DNA of 64,000 nucleotides, taken from NCBI RefSeq assembly GCF_013369485.1, contig NZ_JABWEB010000005.1, positions 124,001 through 188,000 of the forward strand. Direction: 5' to 3'. The notes under the pieces were generated by a model that was not told the DNA's origin, made no database searches, and saw nothing but the letters and a program-made list of their open reading frames with translations. The first letter of the stretch is position 1, and every line of letters starts with the position of its first letter. Source of the DNA: Massilia sp. BJB1822 (GTDB lineage Bacteria; Pseudomonadota; Gammaproteobacteria; Burkholderiales; Burkholderiaceae_D). Shown one piece after another: positions 17,522 through 26,828 of this stretch. The position numbers and the translations under genes were made by a program.

Positions 17522-17839
17522 TCACAGCAGATGATTGATTCGCGCCATCATCGCCAGCAGAGACATGAAGCTGGCGAAGACGATGCCGAGCAGCCAGCGC
17601 ATATTCGTGGCGACCTCTTTGCGGAATTCATTGATTTCGTGCCGTAGTTCAGCAATGTCGGCGCGGTGCTCTGCACGCATGGCGGCAAAGCCCTCGTCCA
17701 TGCGCTTTTCCAAACGTTCAATGGCCTTCGCTAAATATTCCACTGTGGTCTCCGCACGAGTCAGGCGGGACTCGGTCTTTTCATCTTCGTTTGAGGGTTT
17801 GGGCTTGTCAAGCTGAGGCGCTGGCAAATGGCTGTTCAT
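17522..17839 (-). CDS. Coiled-coil membrane protein, paralogue without repeats
   Basis: ATG 17839 was chosen because its N-terminus MNSHLPAPQLDKP matches that of the paralogue at 16153-16647, and GGGAA lies before it; this gives 105 residues. The two proteins share the charged start, the SRLTRAETTVEYL coiled-coil entry, the AMRAEHRADIAELR segment and the C-terminal helix MRWLLGIVFASFMSLLAMMARINHLL. This copy lacks the 11-residue repeats. It is probably the unexpanded form after gene duplication. Its 5' end lies about 110 bases before the divergent patatin gene. Function is unknown. Confidence 0.78.
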   Translation of the reverse strand: MNSHLPAPQLDKPKPSNEDEKTESRLTRAETTVEYLAKAIERLEKRMDEGFAAMRAEHRADIAELRHEINEFRKEVATNMRWLLGIVFASFMSLLAMMARINHLL

Positions 17840-17948
17840 GATGAATTCCCGCAAAGGCTGTATTGTCATTTTCCGCCTTACTGTCGCGTGCCGTTTGCGT
17901 TTGCGCAGAATTGGTTACAATCGCCGCTCGGATTGCATGGGAGACGAG

Positions 17949-19040
17949 ATGGCGGTCGAAAGCAAGGGCAGGTCCATGCCGGGGCAGGTCGTCCTGGTAT
18001 TGCAGGGCGGCGGCGCGCTGGGCGCCTATCAGCTGGGCGTGTACGCGGCAATGCAGGAAGCCGGGGCCGAGCCGGATTGGGTGATCGGCACTTCCATCGG
18101 CGCCTTGAATGGTGCCATCATCGCCGGCAATCCGCCGCAACAAAGGCTGGCGCGTCTGCGCCAGTTCTGGCAGCAGATGGAGCAGCACGCCGAACTGTTT
18201 CCGGGCATGCCGCGCGCCTTTGCCAACGCGCTCACGATCACGCAAGGCATTCCCGCCTTCTTCGAACCGAATCCCGCCAGCTGGTGGAATCCCGCCGCCA
18301 AAGTCGGTGTGGAAAGCGCTTCCTACTATCGCACCGAACCGCTGCGCCGCACGCTGGAAGCCCTGGTCGATTTCGATTATCTGAATAACGGCGGGCCGCG
18401 CCTGACGGTGGGCGCGGTGAACGCGCGCAGTGGCGCCATGCGCTACTTCGATACGCAGAAGGAGAAGTTGGACGTCTCCCACCTGATCGCCTCCGGCGCC
18501 CTGCCGCCCGCCTTTCCCGCCATGCGCATCGATGGCGAGCCATACTGGGATGGCGGCATCTACTCCAATACGCCAATCGAGGCGGTGCTGGACGACGAGC
18601 CGCGCCGCGATTCAGTGATCTTCTCCGTGCAGCTGTGGAATCCTGATGGACAGGAGCCGCAAAGCATGCTCGACGTGCTGGAAAAGCATAAGGAAGTACA
18701 GTACGCCAGCCGCGTCGCCAACATCGAGCAGCAGCGCCGCCTGCACCGCCTGCGCCATGTGATCCGCGAACTGGCGGCCCAGCTGCCGCGCGAGGTGAGG
18801 GCGCAGCAAGCGGTGCGCGAACTGGCCTCATGGGGCTGCGGCACGCAGATGCATATCGTGATGCTGAAAGCGCCGCGCCTGAACAGCGAAGACCACACCA
18901 AAGACATTGACTTCAGCGCGGCAGGCATCGAAAACCGCTGGCGCGCCGGCTACGAGGATGCCCGCCGCGCTTTCGCGGCCGCGCCGTGGAACGCGCCGGT
19001 CGATCCGATCGAGGGTATAGCCTTGCATGCCGGGTTTTAG
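17949..19040 (+). CDS. Patatin-like phospholipase (DUF3734 type)
   Basis: The frame is open from 17838, but ATG 17949 has GGGAG at a good distance and gives 363 residues starting shortly before the patatin domain. The oxyanion loop is QGGGALGAYQLG, the nucleophile Ser49 is in GTSIGALNG, and the catalytic Asp201 is in the DGG motif WDGGIYSNTP. The C-terminal part (after about residue 230, MLDVLEKHKEVQYASRV...) resembles the DUF3734 extension found in many Burkholderiales patatins. It should hydrolyse acyl esters of phospholipids or storage lipids. No signal peptide is seen. It is monocistronic. Confidence 0.87.
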   Translation: MAVESKGRSMPGQVVLVLQGGGALGAYQLGVYAAMQEAGAEPDWVIGTSIGALNGAIIAGNPPQQRLARLRQFWQQMEQHAELFPGMPRAFANALTITQGIPAFFEPNPASWWNPAAKVGVESASYYRTEPLRRTLEALVDFDYLNNGGPRLTVGAVNARSGAMRYFDTQKEKLDVSHLIASGALPPAFPAMRIDGEPYWDGGIYSNTPIEAVLDDEPRRDSVIFSVQLWNPDGQEPQSMLDVLEKHKEVQYASRVANIEQQRRLHRLRHVIRELAAQLPREVRAQQAVRELASWGCGTQMHIVMLKAPRLNSEDHTKDIDFSAAGIENRWRAGYEDARRAFAAAPWNAPVDPIEGIALHAGF

Positions 19041-19073
19041 CGAGCATAATAAAAGCCATTTGAATTAATGGAA

Positions 19074-19094
19074 GCGCAATATTTAATATTGCGC
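19074..19094. terminator. AT-rich inverted repeat, possible patatin terminator
   Basis: A perfect 9-bp dyad, GCGCAATAT, TTA, ATATTGCGC. It is followed by a T-rich but broken stretch. It sits 34 bases after the patatin stop inside an AT-rich gap (19041-19297) where I see no gene. It may terminate transcription or bind a protein. Confidence 0.45.
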
Positions 19095-19297
19095 ACTTAA
19101 TTTGGTTTTAATTAATTATTTTCGCGGTTTTCATCTTTAATTCTCTCCAATTATAACCTTGCTCAAATAAAAATCCGCTTTGCTTCGATTAATGTAGTGC
19201 TTGCGCAACGATTATTTCAATTTCCTGTGGCACTATAAATATGCATTAAAGGTTCGGTTCGGACGTTTATTGTTTATTGAATAATCGGAGGTGCAAA

Positions 19298-19948
19298 ATG
19301 GATCCAATTCTAGGCCAGATTATCTTATGGCCGGTTCCCTGGGTGCCGCAAGGCTGGGCCTTGTGCGACGGCTCGGTCCTGAAGGTCAGCGACTACCAGG
19401 CCCTGTTCTCCCTGCTCGGCAATAAATACGGCGGCGATGGCCGCACGACCTTCGCCTTGCCCGATCTGCGCAGCAAGATCGCACTCGGCACGACGACGAT
19501 GAATGCGGTGGGCCAGACCAGCGGCGCGGCGACAGCCACCACCACGGCCACCGCCAGCGGCTCGCTCTCTATCGGCGTGAACAACCTGCCGGCGCATAGC
19601 CATGCCGCCACGTTCACGGCGGGTGCTGGCTCCTCCGTCAGCGTGGCCATTCCGGCAGACAGCACCAGCTCCAGCGACAATGTGCCGGGTACCGGCCTGG
19701 TGCTGGGCAAGGGCATAGCGGGAGCGGCAGCGGCCAAGATTTACAGCAGTACCGCTTCCAATACCACGCTCAAACCATTCAATATTACCGTTCCAGCCGG
19801 TAGCGGCACGGTCAGCAATGATAATACCGGCGGGGGGCAGCCGCTGGCTTTCACCGCCAATGTGCCGGTATCGCTCAGTACTCTGCAGCCAGGGGTTACG
19901 CTCAATTTCATTATTGCCACCGAAGGTATTTATCCCTCGCGTCCCTGA
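19298..19948 (+). CDS. Phage tail-collar domain protein (MdpB-like)
   Basis: ATG 19298 has a strong GGAGGTG at seven bases, so I prefer it to the in-frame TTG at 19277; 216 residues. The N-terminus MDPILGQIILWPVPWVPQGWALCDGS and the segment LFSLLGNKYGGDGRTTFALPDLRSK are hallmarks of tail-collar (COG4675, microcystin-dependent MdpB-like) proteins. The centre is Thr/Ala/Gly-rich with NLPAHSHAA, and the C-terminus ends in LNFIIATEGIYPSRP. Such stand-alone proteins are common outside prophages; their role is unknown, possibly surface structure. No other phage gene lies nearby. It precedes the RTX surface protein but a strong hairpin separates them. Confidence 0.82.
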   Translation: MDPILGQIILWPVPWVPQGWALCDGSVLKVSDYQALFSLLGNKYGGDGRTTFALPDLRSKIALGTTTMNAVGQTSGAATATTTATASGSLSIGVNNLPAHSHAATFTAGAGSSVSVAIPADSTSSSDNVPGTGLVLGKGIAGAAAAKIYSSTASNTTLKPFNITVPAGSGTVSNDNTGGGQPLAFTANVPVSLSTLQPGVTLNFIIATEGIYPSRP

Positions 19949-19949
19949 A

Positions 19950-19987
19950 TGCAATATGCCGCCCATGGCAGTGGGCGGCATATTGCA
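19950..19987. terminator. Long perfect hairpin after the tail-collar gene
   Basis: A 16-bp perfect stem, TGCAATATGCCGCCCA (19950-19965), loop TGGCAG, TGGGCGGCATATTGCA (19972-19987). The T-run after it is short, but the stem is very strong, so it should end the tail-collar transcript. Confidence 0.75.
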
Positions 19988-20091
19988 ATTTGGCTAAAGT
20001 GGAGAAAATAACCTTTTTAATTTCCTGAATAGCACAATTTATTCCACTTGCCATGTGTTGTTTAATTCTAATTAATTGGCAGGGTTAGAAA

Positions 20092-23000
20092 ATGCAAAGC
20101 GCTACCTTTGATTTCACCAGCAACGTCACCGCACATACCGACTTTGATTCGGGCCATGTCACCACCGCATCCCAGCTTGTCAATGGCCACACCCTGACCT
20201 TGACCGCCTCATCTGGTTCGGTTGCTGTGGGAGATGAAACCGTCTATGTGGGGGCCGACACCGCCAATCTTGATGGCCAGATTTTCGGTGTCGATGTATC
20301 CGACGTTCCCGGACCGTTGACGCTGACAATGTCCTTGGGTGGCGGCAAGATATTCGATTTGACATCGATTTCGATACTCGACTGGACGCTCAGCATCACC
20401 CAGTTGCAACTCACGACCAGCAAGGGCACGGTAGTGCTCAACATCCACAGCGCCTTTAATACGGCGGAAACCTTTGCGCTCAATGACCCCAAGCTGAAAG
20501 GCATCAGCTCCGTCGTTTTGACCGACCAGGCCGGCAATCCGATTTATCTGGGCCTGGACAATATTGTGCTGGACAACATTACGCTGCCCAATACCACCCC
20601 CACCTTCGTCGGCGCCACCACCACGCTGACGCTGGCGCAGAACGCGGGCGCCACCGACATCCGCGCCCTGCTGCATGTGAGCGACAGCGACAGCAGCCAG
20701 ACCGAAACCTGGAGCCAGAGCACTGCGCCCAGCCACGGCACGCTGAGCTTCAGCAGCGCCACGGCCAGCTCGGGCAGCACCGATATCACGCCCGGCGGCA
20801 CGATCACCTACACGCCGACCGCAGGCTTTGCCGGCACGGACAGCTTTGTGGTGCAGGTGACGGACGGCAGCGCCACGTCGACCCGCACCATCACCGTCAG
20901 CGTGACCCCGGCCACGCCCGGCGCGCCCGATCTGGCCACCGCCAGCGACACCGGTTCCAGCAGCACCGACAATATTACCGGCGCCACCAGCCTGTCCTTC
21001 AGCGGCACCAGCGCCGCGAGCGACAGCAGCAGCACGGTGCGCGTCTTCCTCGACAAGAACAACAACGGCAGCTATGACGCCGGCACCGACTCCACGGCCA
21101 CGGCCACCGTCGCCAACGGCAGCTGGACCGTCAGCGGACTGAGTACCAGCGGCTATAGCGATGGAAGCTACAACGCTTACGCGATCGTGACTTCGGCCAC
21201 CGGCGCGCTGAATAGCGCTGCCAGCAGCGCCCTGAGCGTCACGCTCGACCATACGGGACCGGCCACCACTATCGGCAGCCTGGCCCTTTCGGCCGACAGC
21301 GGCAGCAGCGGCTCGGACTTCATCACCAATACGGCGGCGCAGACCATCAGCGCCACGCTCAGCGCCGGTCTGGCGGTGGGGGAGGTGGCGCAGGCTTCGC
21401 TCGACAATGGCGCGACCTGGACCGACGTCAGTTCCATGGTCAGCGGCACAACGCTGAGCTGGACCGGGGTCACGCTGGCGGGCAGCGGCACGCTCAAGCT
21501 GCGCGTGATCGACCAGCATGGCAATGCCGGCACCGCCGCCAGCCAGGCCTATGTACTCGACACCACGGCGCCGGCCACCACGTCCGCCACCACGGCCTTC
21601 TCCGCCGATACCGGTAGCAGCTCGTCGGACCTGATCACCGCCACGGCGGCGCAGACTTTGTCCGGCACGCTCAGCGCCAATGTGCAGGCGGGCGAGCTGG
21701 TGGAAGTCTCGCTGGACAATGGCTCCACCTGGAGCACGGCCAGCAGCACGGTGGGACAGAGCAGCTGGAGCCTGGCCGGGCAAGTCTTAAGCGGCAGCGG
21801 CACGCTGAAAGTCCGCGTCAGTGACGCGGCAGGGAACCACGGTAGCGCCTCCAGTCAGGCCTATGTGCTTGATACGGTCGTACCCACTGCCGCTACCCCG
21901 GTGCGCGCCAACCTGGTGACGCCTACCGGCAGTTCCTTCACCTTCACCGTGACTTATGCCGACAGCGGCGGCGCAGGCATCGACGCCAGCACCTTCGGCA
22001 CCGGCAATGTCACCGTCAAGGACAGCGGCAACAATGCGCTGACCGTCAGCGGAATATCCACCAGTGGCAATACCGTCACCTATACCGTGACCGCGCCGGG
22101 CGGCAGCTGGGATGGCGCCGACGCCGGCAGCTACACCATCGGCATCGCCGGGAACTCGGTCAAGGATTTGGCCGGCAATGCGGTGGCGGCCAATGCCAGC
22201 GCGCATGGCTTCAATGTGCTGTTCAGTACCGCGCCGGCGGTCAGCGCGCTCGGGCTGTCGGCCGATAGCGGCAGCAGTAATTCCGACTTCATCACCAATG
22301 TCGCGGCGCAGACCATCAGCGCCACCTTGGGCGCGGTGCTGCCTGGCGGCGCCGTGGTGAAAGGCTCGCTGGACAATGGCGTGACCTGGACCGATATCAC
22401 GGCCATGGTCAGCGGCACCAGCGTGCAATGGACTGGCGTCACCTTGAGCGGCAGCGGCACCATCATCATCAAGGCGGTCGACTCGAATAATCTGGATGGC
22501 GCCGTCGCCACCCAGGCCTATACGCTTGACACCACCGCACCGGCCACGCTCAACAGCAGTTCCAGCTTCTCCGCCGATACCGGCAGCAGCAGCACCGACC
22601 TGATTACGGCGACGGCGGCCCAGTCCCTGAGCGGTGTCCTGGGGGCTGCCGTGCAGACGGGCGAGGTGGTGGAAGTCTCGCTGGACAATGGTTCCACATG
22701 GAGCACGGCCAGCAGCATGGTTGGCCAGACCAACTGGTCGCTGGCAGGGCAGACCTTGAGCGGCAGCGGCACCCTGAAAGTGCGCGTCAGCGACGCGGCA
22801 GGCAACTATGGCAACGCTTCCAGCCAAGCCTATGTGCTCGATACTGCAGCGCCTACGGCCGGTACGCCGGCACGCGCCGATATGCGCGTGCCAAGCGGGA
22901 GCAGCTTCACTTTCACCGTAATTTATGCCGACAGCGGCGGCGCGGGCATCGATGCCAGCACCTTCGGTACAGGTAATGTAATCGTCAAAGATCCCGGCAA

Positions 23001-25833
23001 TACTGCGCTGACGGTGAGTGCTGCCGCTGCCAGCGGCAATACCGTGACCTACACCGTGACCGCGCCAGGCGGCAGCTGGGATAACGGCGATGCGGGCGGC
23101 TATACCATTGGCATCGCGGGCAATTCGGTGAAGGACTTGGCCGGCAATGCGGTGGCGGCCAACGCCAGTGCGCACACCTTCAACGTTACGGCCAACAATC
23201 TGCCACAGCTGGGCGGCACTTTCAGCACCGCCTTGAGCGTGAACGACAACAGCACCGCCACGCCATTTTCAGGTGTCACCGTCAGCGATGCCGATGGCGA
23301 TCCAATCAGCATTGCTATCAGCTATACCGCCGGGAACGGCTTGCTGAGCGGCACGGGCCTGAGCGGCACTGCAGGCAGCTATGTGCTGACGGCAGCCAGC
23401 GCCGCCGCCGCGCAAAGCGCCTTGCAGGCTCTGGTCTTTACGCCCACCGCCAACCAGGTGGCCTTTGGCAGCACCACCAGCACCGCCTTCACGCTGACGC
23501 CGAACGATGGCAATGCCAATGGCGCGCTCAATTCCAGCACTGTCGTAATCGCGGCGCCGGTGCGTCCGACCGCCACGCTTGCGCTCAGCGACAGTGCGCT
23601 GACAGCAGGCGAAACCGCCGTGCTGACCGTGACCTTCTCGGAAGCGGTGACAGGCTTCACCAGCGCTGATCTGGCCATCCCCAGCGGCACATTGGGCGCC
23701 TTGACCAGCAATGACGGTGGCCGTACCTGGACAGCCACCTACACGCCTACAGCCAACACCACCAGCGCCACCAATGCCTTTACGCTCGACCTGACCGGCG
23801 TGCAGGATGCGGGCGGCAGCAGCGGCTTAGGCACGGTCAGCACCGCCAATTTCAGCTTGAATACCGTGCCGCCGAGCGAACCGCCGCCCACCGGCACAAT
23901 AGACGGGGTGCCGGTGGTGCAGCAGCAGGGCACTGATCCGGTGACGGGCCTGAGCACGACCACGCTCACCGTGCCACTGGTGCAGCCCACCCGTAACGAA
24001 GACCCGAATACGCCGAACGCGAATATGGCCGATATTCCGCTCTCTGTCAGCACGGGCGGCGTGCGTGCCGGACTCACCGTGAGCCTGCCGACGGGGACGG
24101 GGCTGCAGGCGGAAGGGCCGAATACGCTGCTGAACCACGAACAGGGCTTGCTGGATCTGATCCGCCGCATCGAGCAGAAAACCGTGGCCGGTTCCAGCGT
24201 GCAGCAGGAGATGACGGGGCAGGGCGCCAACTTCCTCAATGACCTGCTGAGCAGCGTGCTGCTAAAGACGAATACCCTGGTTCCCACGGCTGCGGCGGGT
24301 CAAGGCAACCGCACCATCATGATCGAGGGCAGTTCCAGCACGCCGGCACCGGGTGGCGAGCCGAATAAATCGGCCATCGGCCTGGTCATCGATGCCACCC
24401 AGCTGGGCGGCAACGCCACGCTGCAGCTGGATAACGTGGACTTTGCCGCTATCGTCGGCAATGCCACGGTGCGCGGCGGCGACGGCCGGAATATGGTGGT
24501 GGGCGATGGCGCCAGCCAGAATATCTTCCTGGGCGCCGACGACGATCTGCTGTTCGGCGGCGCGGGTAAGGATATTGTGGGCAGCGCGGGCGGCAACGAC
24601 CGGCTCGATGGCGGCGCGGACGATGACTTCGTCGCCGGCGGCATTGGCGACGATATCCTGATCGGCGGCAGCGGCAACGATATCCTACAGGGCGGCCGCA
24701 GCGACAGCGGCTTGTGGGACTTTTACATGAAAGCCGATGGCACCTTGTCGGCGCGCCACCAGACCGCGATTTTCGCGCCGCTGGAAAAAGAAACCGTGCA
24801 GCTGGCCGAGATCAATACGGGTTTGCGCGTCATGGACTTCCTGGCGGCCAACAAGGCCACGCTGGGCGATATCGCCCTGCTGTACCACGCGGCCTTCAGC
24901 CGTGCGGCTGATATCGGCGGCCTGAATTTCTATCTGCGCGGGAGCGGCACGGCGGCGCAGGTGGCCGAGTCCTTCACCCATTCCACCGAATGGGCGGGGC
25001 TGGGGCTGGACCAGTTGAGCGACAGTGCTTTCGTCACCAGGCTGTATCAGCAGGTGCTGGGCCGGACCCCGGATGCGGACGGCTACCAGTTCTGGATGGA
25101 CGACCTGTCCGGCGCCCATGGCGTGAAAGCCAGCCGCGCCAGCGTGCTGACGGGCTTTGCCCTCAGTGCCGAACATCGCGCCCTGCAAAATACGGCCAGC
25201 GGCCTGGCTTTGGCCCAGGGGAGCGTGACGCAGGAAACGGCGTGGTTCTCCAATAGCGGCAATGACCGCCTGGAGGGCGGTGCCGGCAGCGATGTGCTGG
25301 AAGGCGGTGACGGCATCGATACCGCCGTGTACGCGGGACAGCTGTCGGGCTATCAGTTTGTGCTGGCGCGCGACGGCCAACTGCACGTGGTGGACAAGGC
25401 CAATGGCGACAGCGACACCCTGCACGGCATCGAGAAGGGCGAGTTCGCCGGCCAGCAGACCGACCTGGCGTTTACCCAGGCAGGCCAGGCGCGGCTGCAA
25501 ACCCTGGGCCTGCTGTATGAAGCGATACTGGACCGGCCCGGCGATTTGCCCGGATTTTCCTGGTGGGCCGCGCGCCAGCTCAATGCGGCGCAATATGCCG
25601 ATGGCTTTACCTGGTCGGCGGAATTCCGCGCCCGCTACGATGGCATGAGCAACAGCGCCTTCGTGCAGACCTTGTACGCCAACAGCGGCCTTGCGGAGAG
25701 CGCGGCGGGCGGCGCGGCGGCCTGGGTCGGTTATCTAGACACCCACAGCCGCGCGGAGCTGATCGGCAGCTGGATCGGCCAGCAGGCCGTGATCGACGCG
25801 CAATACGCCAGCCAGGGATTGTGGCTGGTGTGA
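20092..25833 (+). CDS. Large RTX-type surface/secreted protein with Ig-like repeats and DUF4214 domains
   Basis: This 1913-residue acidic, Ser/Thr/Gly-rich protein lacks an N-terminal signal peptide, as expected for type I secretion. Residues 1-170 form a unique beta-rich start. Residues 170-1260 are Ig-like or Bap-like repeats, many ending QAYVLDTTAP. Residues about 1260-1460 are a linker. At about 1460-1540 lie RTX-like calcium-binding nonapeptides (GGAGKDIVG, GGADDDFVA, GGSGNDILQGG), then a first DUF4214 region (LYHAAFSRAADIGGLNFYL, LYQQVLGRTPDADGYQFW), a short RTX run (GNDRLEGGAGSD), and a second DUF4214-like part to the end. No ABC transporter, membrane fusion protein or toxin-activating acyltransferase is adjacent. 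Adhesin or S-layer-like roles are inferred. Confidence 0.85.
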   Translation: MQSATFDFTSNVTAHTDFDSGHVTTASQLVNGHTLTLTASSGSVAVGDETVYVGADTANLDGQIFGVDVSDVPGPLTLTMSLGGGKIFDLTSISILDWTLSITQLQLTTSKGTVVLNIHSAFNTAETFALNDPKLKGISSVVLTDQAGNPIYLGLDNIVLDNITLPNTTPTFVGATTTLTLAQNAGATDIRALLHVSDSDSSQTETWSQSTAPSHGTLSFSSATASSGSTDITPGGTITYTPTAGFAGTDSFVVQVTDGSATSTRTITVSVTPATPGAPDLATASDTGSSSTDNITGATSLSFSGTSAASDSSSTVRVFLDKNNNGSYDAGTDSTATATVANGSWTVSGLSTSGYSDGSYNAYAIVTSATGALNSAASSALSVTLDHTGPATTIGSLALSADSGSSGSDFITNTAAQTISATLSAGLAVGEVAQASLDNGATWTDVSSMVSGTTLSWTGVTLAGSGTLKLRVIDQHGNAGTAASQAYVLDTTAPATTSATTAFSADTGSSSSDLITATAAQTLSGTLSANVQAGELVEVSLDNGSTWSTASSTVGQSSWSLAGQVLSGSGTLKVRVSDAAGNHGSASSQAYVLDTVVPTAATPVRANLVTPTGSSFTFTVTYADSGGAGIDASTFGTGNVTVKDSGNNALTVSGISTSGNTVTYTVTAPGGSWDGADAGSYTIGIAGNSVKDLAGNAVAANASAHGFNVLFSTAPAVSALGLSADSGSSNSDFITNVAAQTISATLGAVLPGGAVVKGSLDNGVTWTDITAMVSGTSVQWTGVTLSGSGTIIIKAVDSNNLDGAVATQAYTLDTTAPATLNSSSSFSADTGSSSTDLITATAAQSLSGVLGAAVQTGEVVEVSLDNGSTWSTASSMVGQTNWSLAGQTLSGSGTLKVRVSDAAGNYGNASSQAYVLDTAAPTAGTPARADMRVPSGSSFTFTVIYADSGGAGIDASTFGTGNVIVKDPGNTALTVSAAAASGNTVTYTVTAPGGSWDNGDAGGYTIGIAGNSVKDLAGNAVAANASAHTFNVTANNLPQLGGTFSTALSVNDNSTATPFSGVTVSDADGDPISIAISYTAGNGLLSGTGLSGTAGSYVLTAASAAAAQSALQALVFTPTANQVAFGSTTSTAFTLTPNDGNANGALNSSTVVIAAPVRPTATLALSDSALTAGETAVLTVTFSEAVTGFTSADLAIPSGTLGALTSNDGGRTWTATYTPTANTTSATNAFTLDLTGVQDAGGSSGLGTVSTANFSLNTVPPSEPPPTGTIDGVPVVQQQGTDPVTGLSTTTLTVPLVQPTRNEDPNTPNANMADIPLSVSTGGVRAGLTVSLPTGTGLQAEGPNTLLNHEQGLLDLIRRIEQKTVAGSSVQQEMTGQGANFLNDLLSSVLLKTNTLVPTAAAGQGNRTIMIEGSSSTPAPGGEPNKSAIGLVIDATQLGGNATLQLDNVDFAAIVGNATVRGGDGRNMVVGDGASQNIFLGADDDLLFGGAGKDIVGSAGGNDRLDGGADDDFVAGGIGDDILIGGSGNDILQGGRSDSGLWDFYMKADGTLSARHQTAIFAPLEKETVQLAEINTGLRVMDFLAANKATLGDIALLYHAAFSRAADIGGLNFYLRGSGTAAQVAESFTHSTEWAGLGLDQLSDSAFVTRLYQQVLGRTPDADGYQFWMDDLSGAHGVKASRASVLTGFALSAEHRALQNTASGLALAQGSVTQETAWFSNSGNDRLEGGAGSDVLEGGDGIDTAVYAGQLSGYQFVLARDGQLHVVDKANGDSDTLHGIEKGEFAGQQTDLAFTQAGQARLQTLGLLYEAILDRPGDLPGFSWWAARQLNAAQYADGFTWSAEFRARYDGMSNSAFVQTLYANSGLAESAAGGAAAWVGYLDTHSRAELIGSWIGQQAVIDAQYASQGLWLV
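21250..23187 (+). repeat. Two tandem 969-bp units within the RTX gene
   Basis: Units 21250-22218 and 22219-23187 align with an exact 969-base (323-codon) offset, checked at two anchors: LSADS ends at 21300 and 22269, and the alanine codon of SAHxFNV begins at 22201 and 23170. Each unit holds two Ig-like modules plus the YADSGGAGIDASTFGTGN module. The last third is most similar between copies. Confidence 0.88.
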
Positions 25834-25840
25834 TGAAGGG

Positions 25841-26731
25841 CTAGGGCTGCGGCGCGCCCAGCACGTCGCGGCAGACTTCCAGCCAGGCGCGCGCCGCATG
25901 CGAGAGATAGCGCCCATTCCATACATGGGCCACCTGCCAGTGCAGCACCGGCTCGCTGACGCGCACCGCATGTACGCGCTCGTGCGCCAGGCGGTGGATG
26001 AAAGGCTCGGGCAGCAGGGCCACGCCAATCCCGGCCGAAGCCATTTCCACCAGCCAGTCCCACTGGCTGCTTTGCGCCGCGATGCTGGGGACGAACCCGG
26101 CGGCGGTAAAGGCATTGCGCAGACTGCGCGTCAACGCGAAATCGTCTTCCAGCAGCACCAGGGGCAAGTCCTTGAGCGCCTTCAAGGGCAGGGTGCGGCG
26201 GTGGCGCTGGAAGGTGCCGTGCGCCGCCAGCGCCCAGATCGGGTAACTGGCGATTTTCACCGTTTCCAGTTGCAGCGCCGGATCGGCCGGCAGTACCGTC
26301 ATGCCGATTTCCAGCTCGCCGGCCGCCACCAGGCGCTCGATCTCCTGGCCGGTATCCTCGCGCAGCCGCAGCGTGATGGCCGGATAGCGTTCGCGGAAGG
26401 CTTTCAGCACAGGTGTAAACAGCAGGTTGATCATGGGCGGTATGCCCACCGTCAGGTTGCCGCGCTGGCGTTCCTGGGTGTCGCGCACTTCCAGCTGCAA
26501 TTGACGCATGGTGGCCAGCATCTGCTGGCCGCGCTGATACACGACCTGGCCGGTATCGGTCAGCGTCAGGCGGCGCCCATCGCGCACCAGCAGGGGCGCC
26601 TGCAATTCCTCCTCCAGCTGGTGCACCATCTTGCTGATGGTCGATTGTGTAACGTGCAACAGTTCGGCGGCCTGGGTGAAGCTGCTCAGGCGGGCGGTCT
26701 CGATGAAGTAGCGCAGGGAGCGGATGTCCAT
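25841..26731 (-). CDS. LysR-family regulator, likely controls the CoA-transferase gene
   Basis: The start at ATG 26731 gives 296 residues, the normal LysR length; the open frame upstream of it is not coding. The N-terminal winged helix (MDIRSLRYFIETARLSSFTQAAELLHVTQSTISKMVHQLEEEL) is canonical. The effector domain carries NLTVGIPPMINLLFTPVLKAF and AGELEIGMTVLP. It is divergent from the acetyl-CoA hydrolase/transferase gene with 97 bases between, the standard layout for a LysR regulator and its target. It is convergent with the RTX gene, 7 bases away. Effector unknown, perhaps a carboxylate or CoA ester. Confidence 0.9.
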   Translation of the reverse strand: MDIRSLRYFIETARLSSFTQAAELLHVTQSTISKMVHQLEEELQAPLLVRDGRRLTLTDTGQVVYQRGQQMLATMRQLQLEVRDTQERQRGNLTVGIPPMINLLFTPVLKAFRERYPAITLRLREDTGQEIERLVAAGELEIGMTVLPADPALQLETVKIASYPIWALAAHGTFQRHRRTLPLKALKDLPLVLLEDDFALTRSLRNAFTAAGFVPSIAAQSSQWDWLVEMASAGIGVALLPEPFIHRLAHERVHAVRVSEPVLHWQVAHVWNGRYLSHAARAWLEVCRDVLGAPQP

Positions 26732-26828
26732 GAATATTTCGACTGAAGTCAGGGAATAATAGTCATAAATCGACTGCTGGCCGAATTCTATACTGCTTTG
26801 TATCAGAGCAGAAAATAGTGAGACCAGC

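Noticed and set aside
19298..19948. A prophage remnant
   Set aside because: Only a tail-collar domain is present; no integrase, terminase, capsid or lysis gene lies around it, and stand-alone tail-collar proteins are common.
20209..23738. Several long minus-strand frames over the RTX gene
   Set aside because: They follow the period of the Ser/Thr/Ala repeats in the real gene and have no independent start signals.
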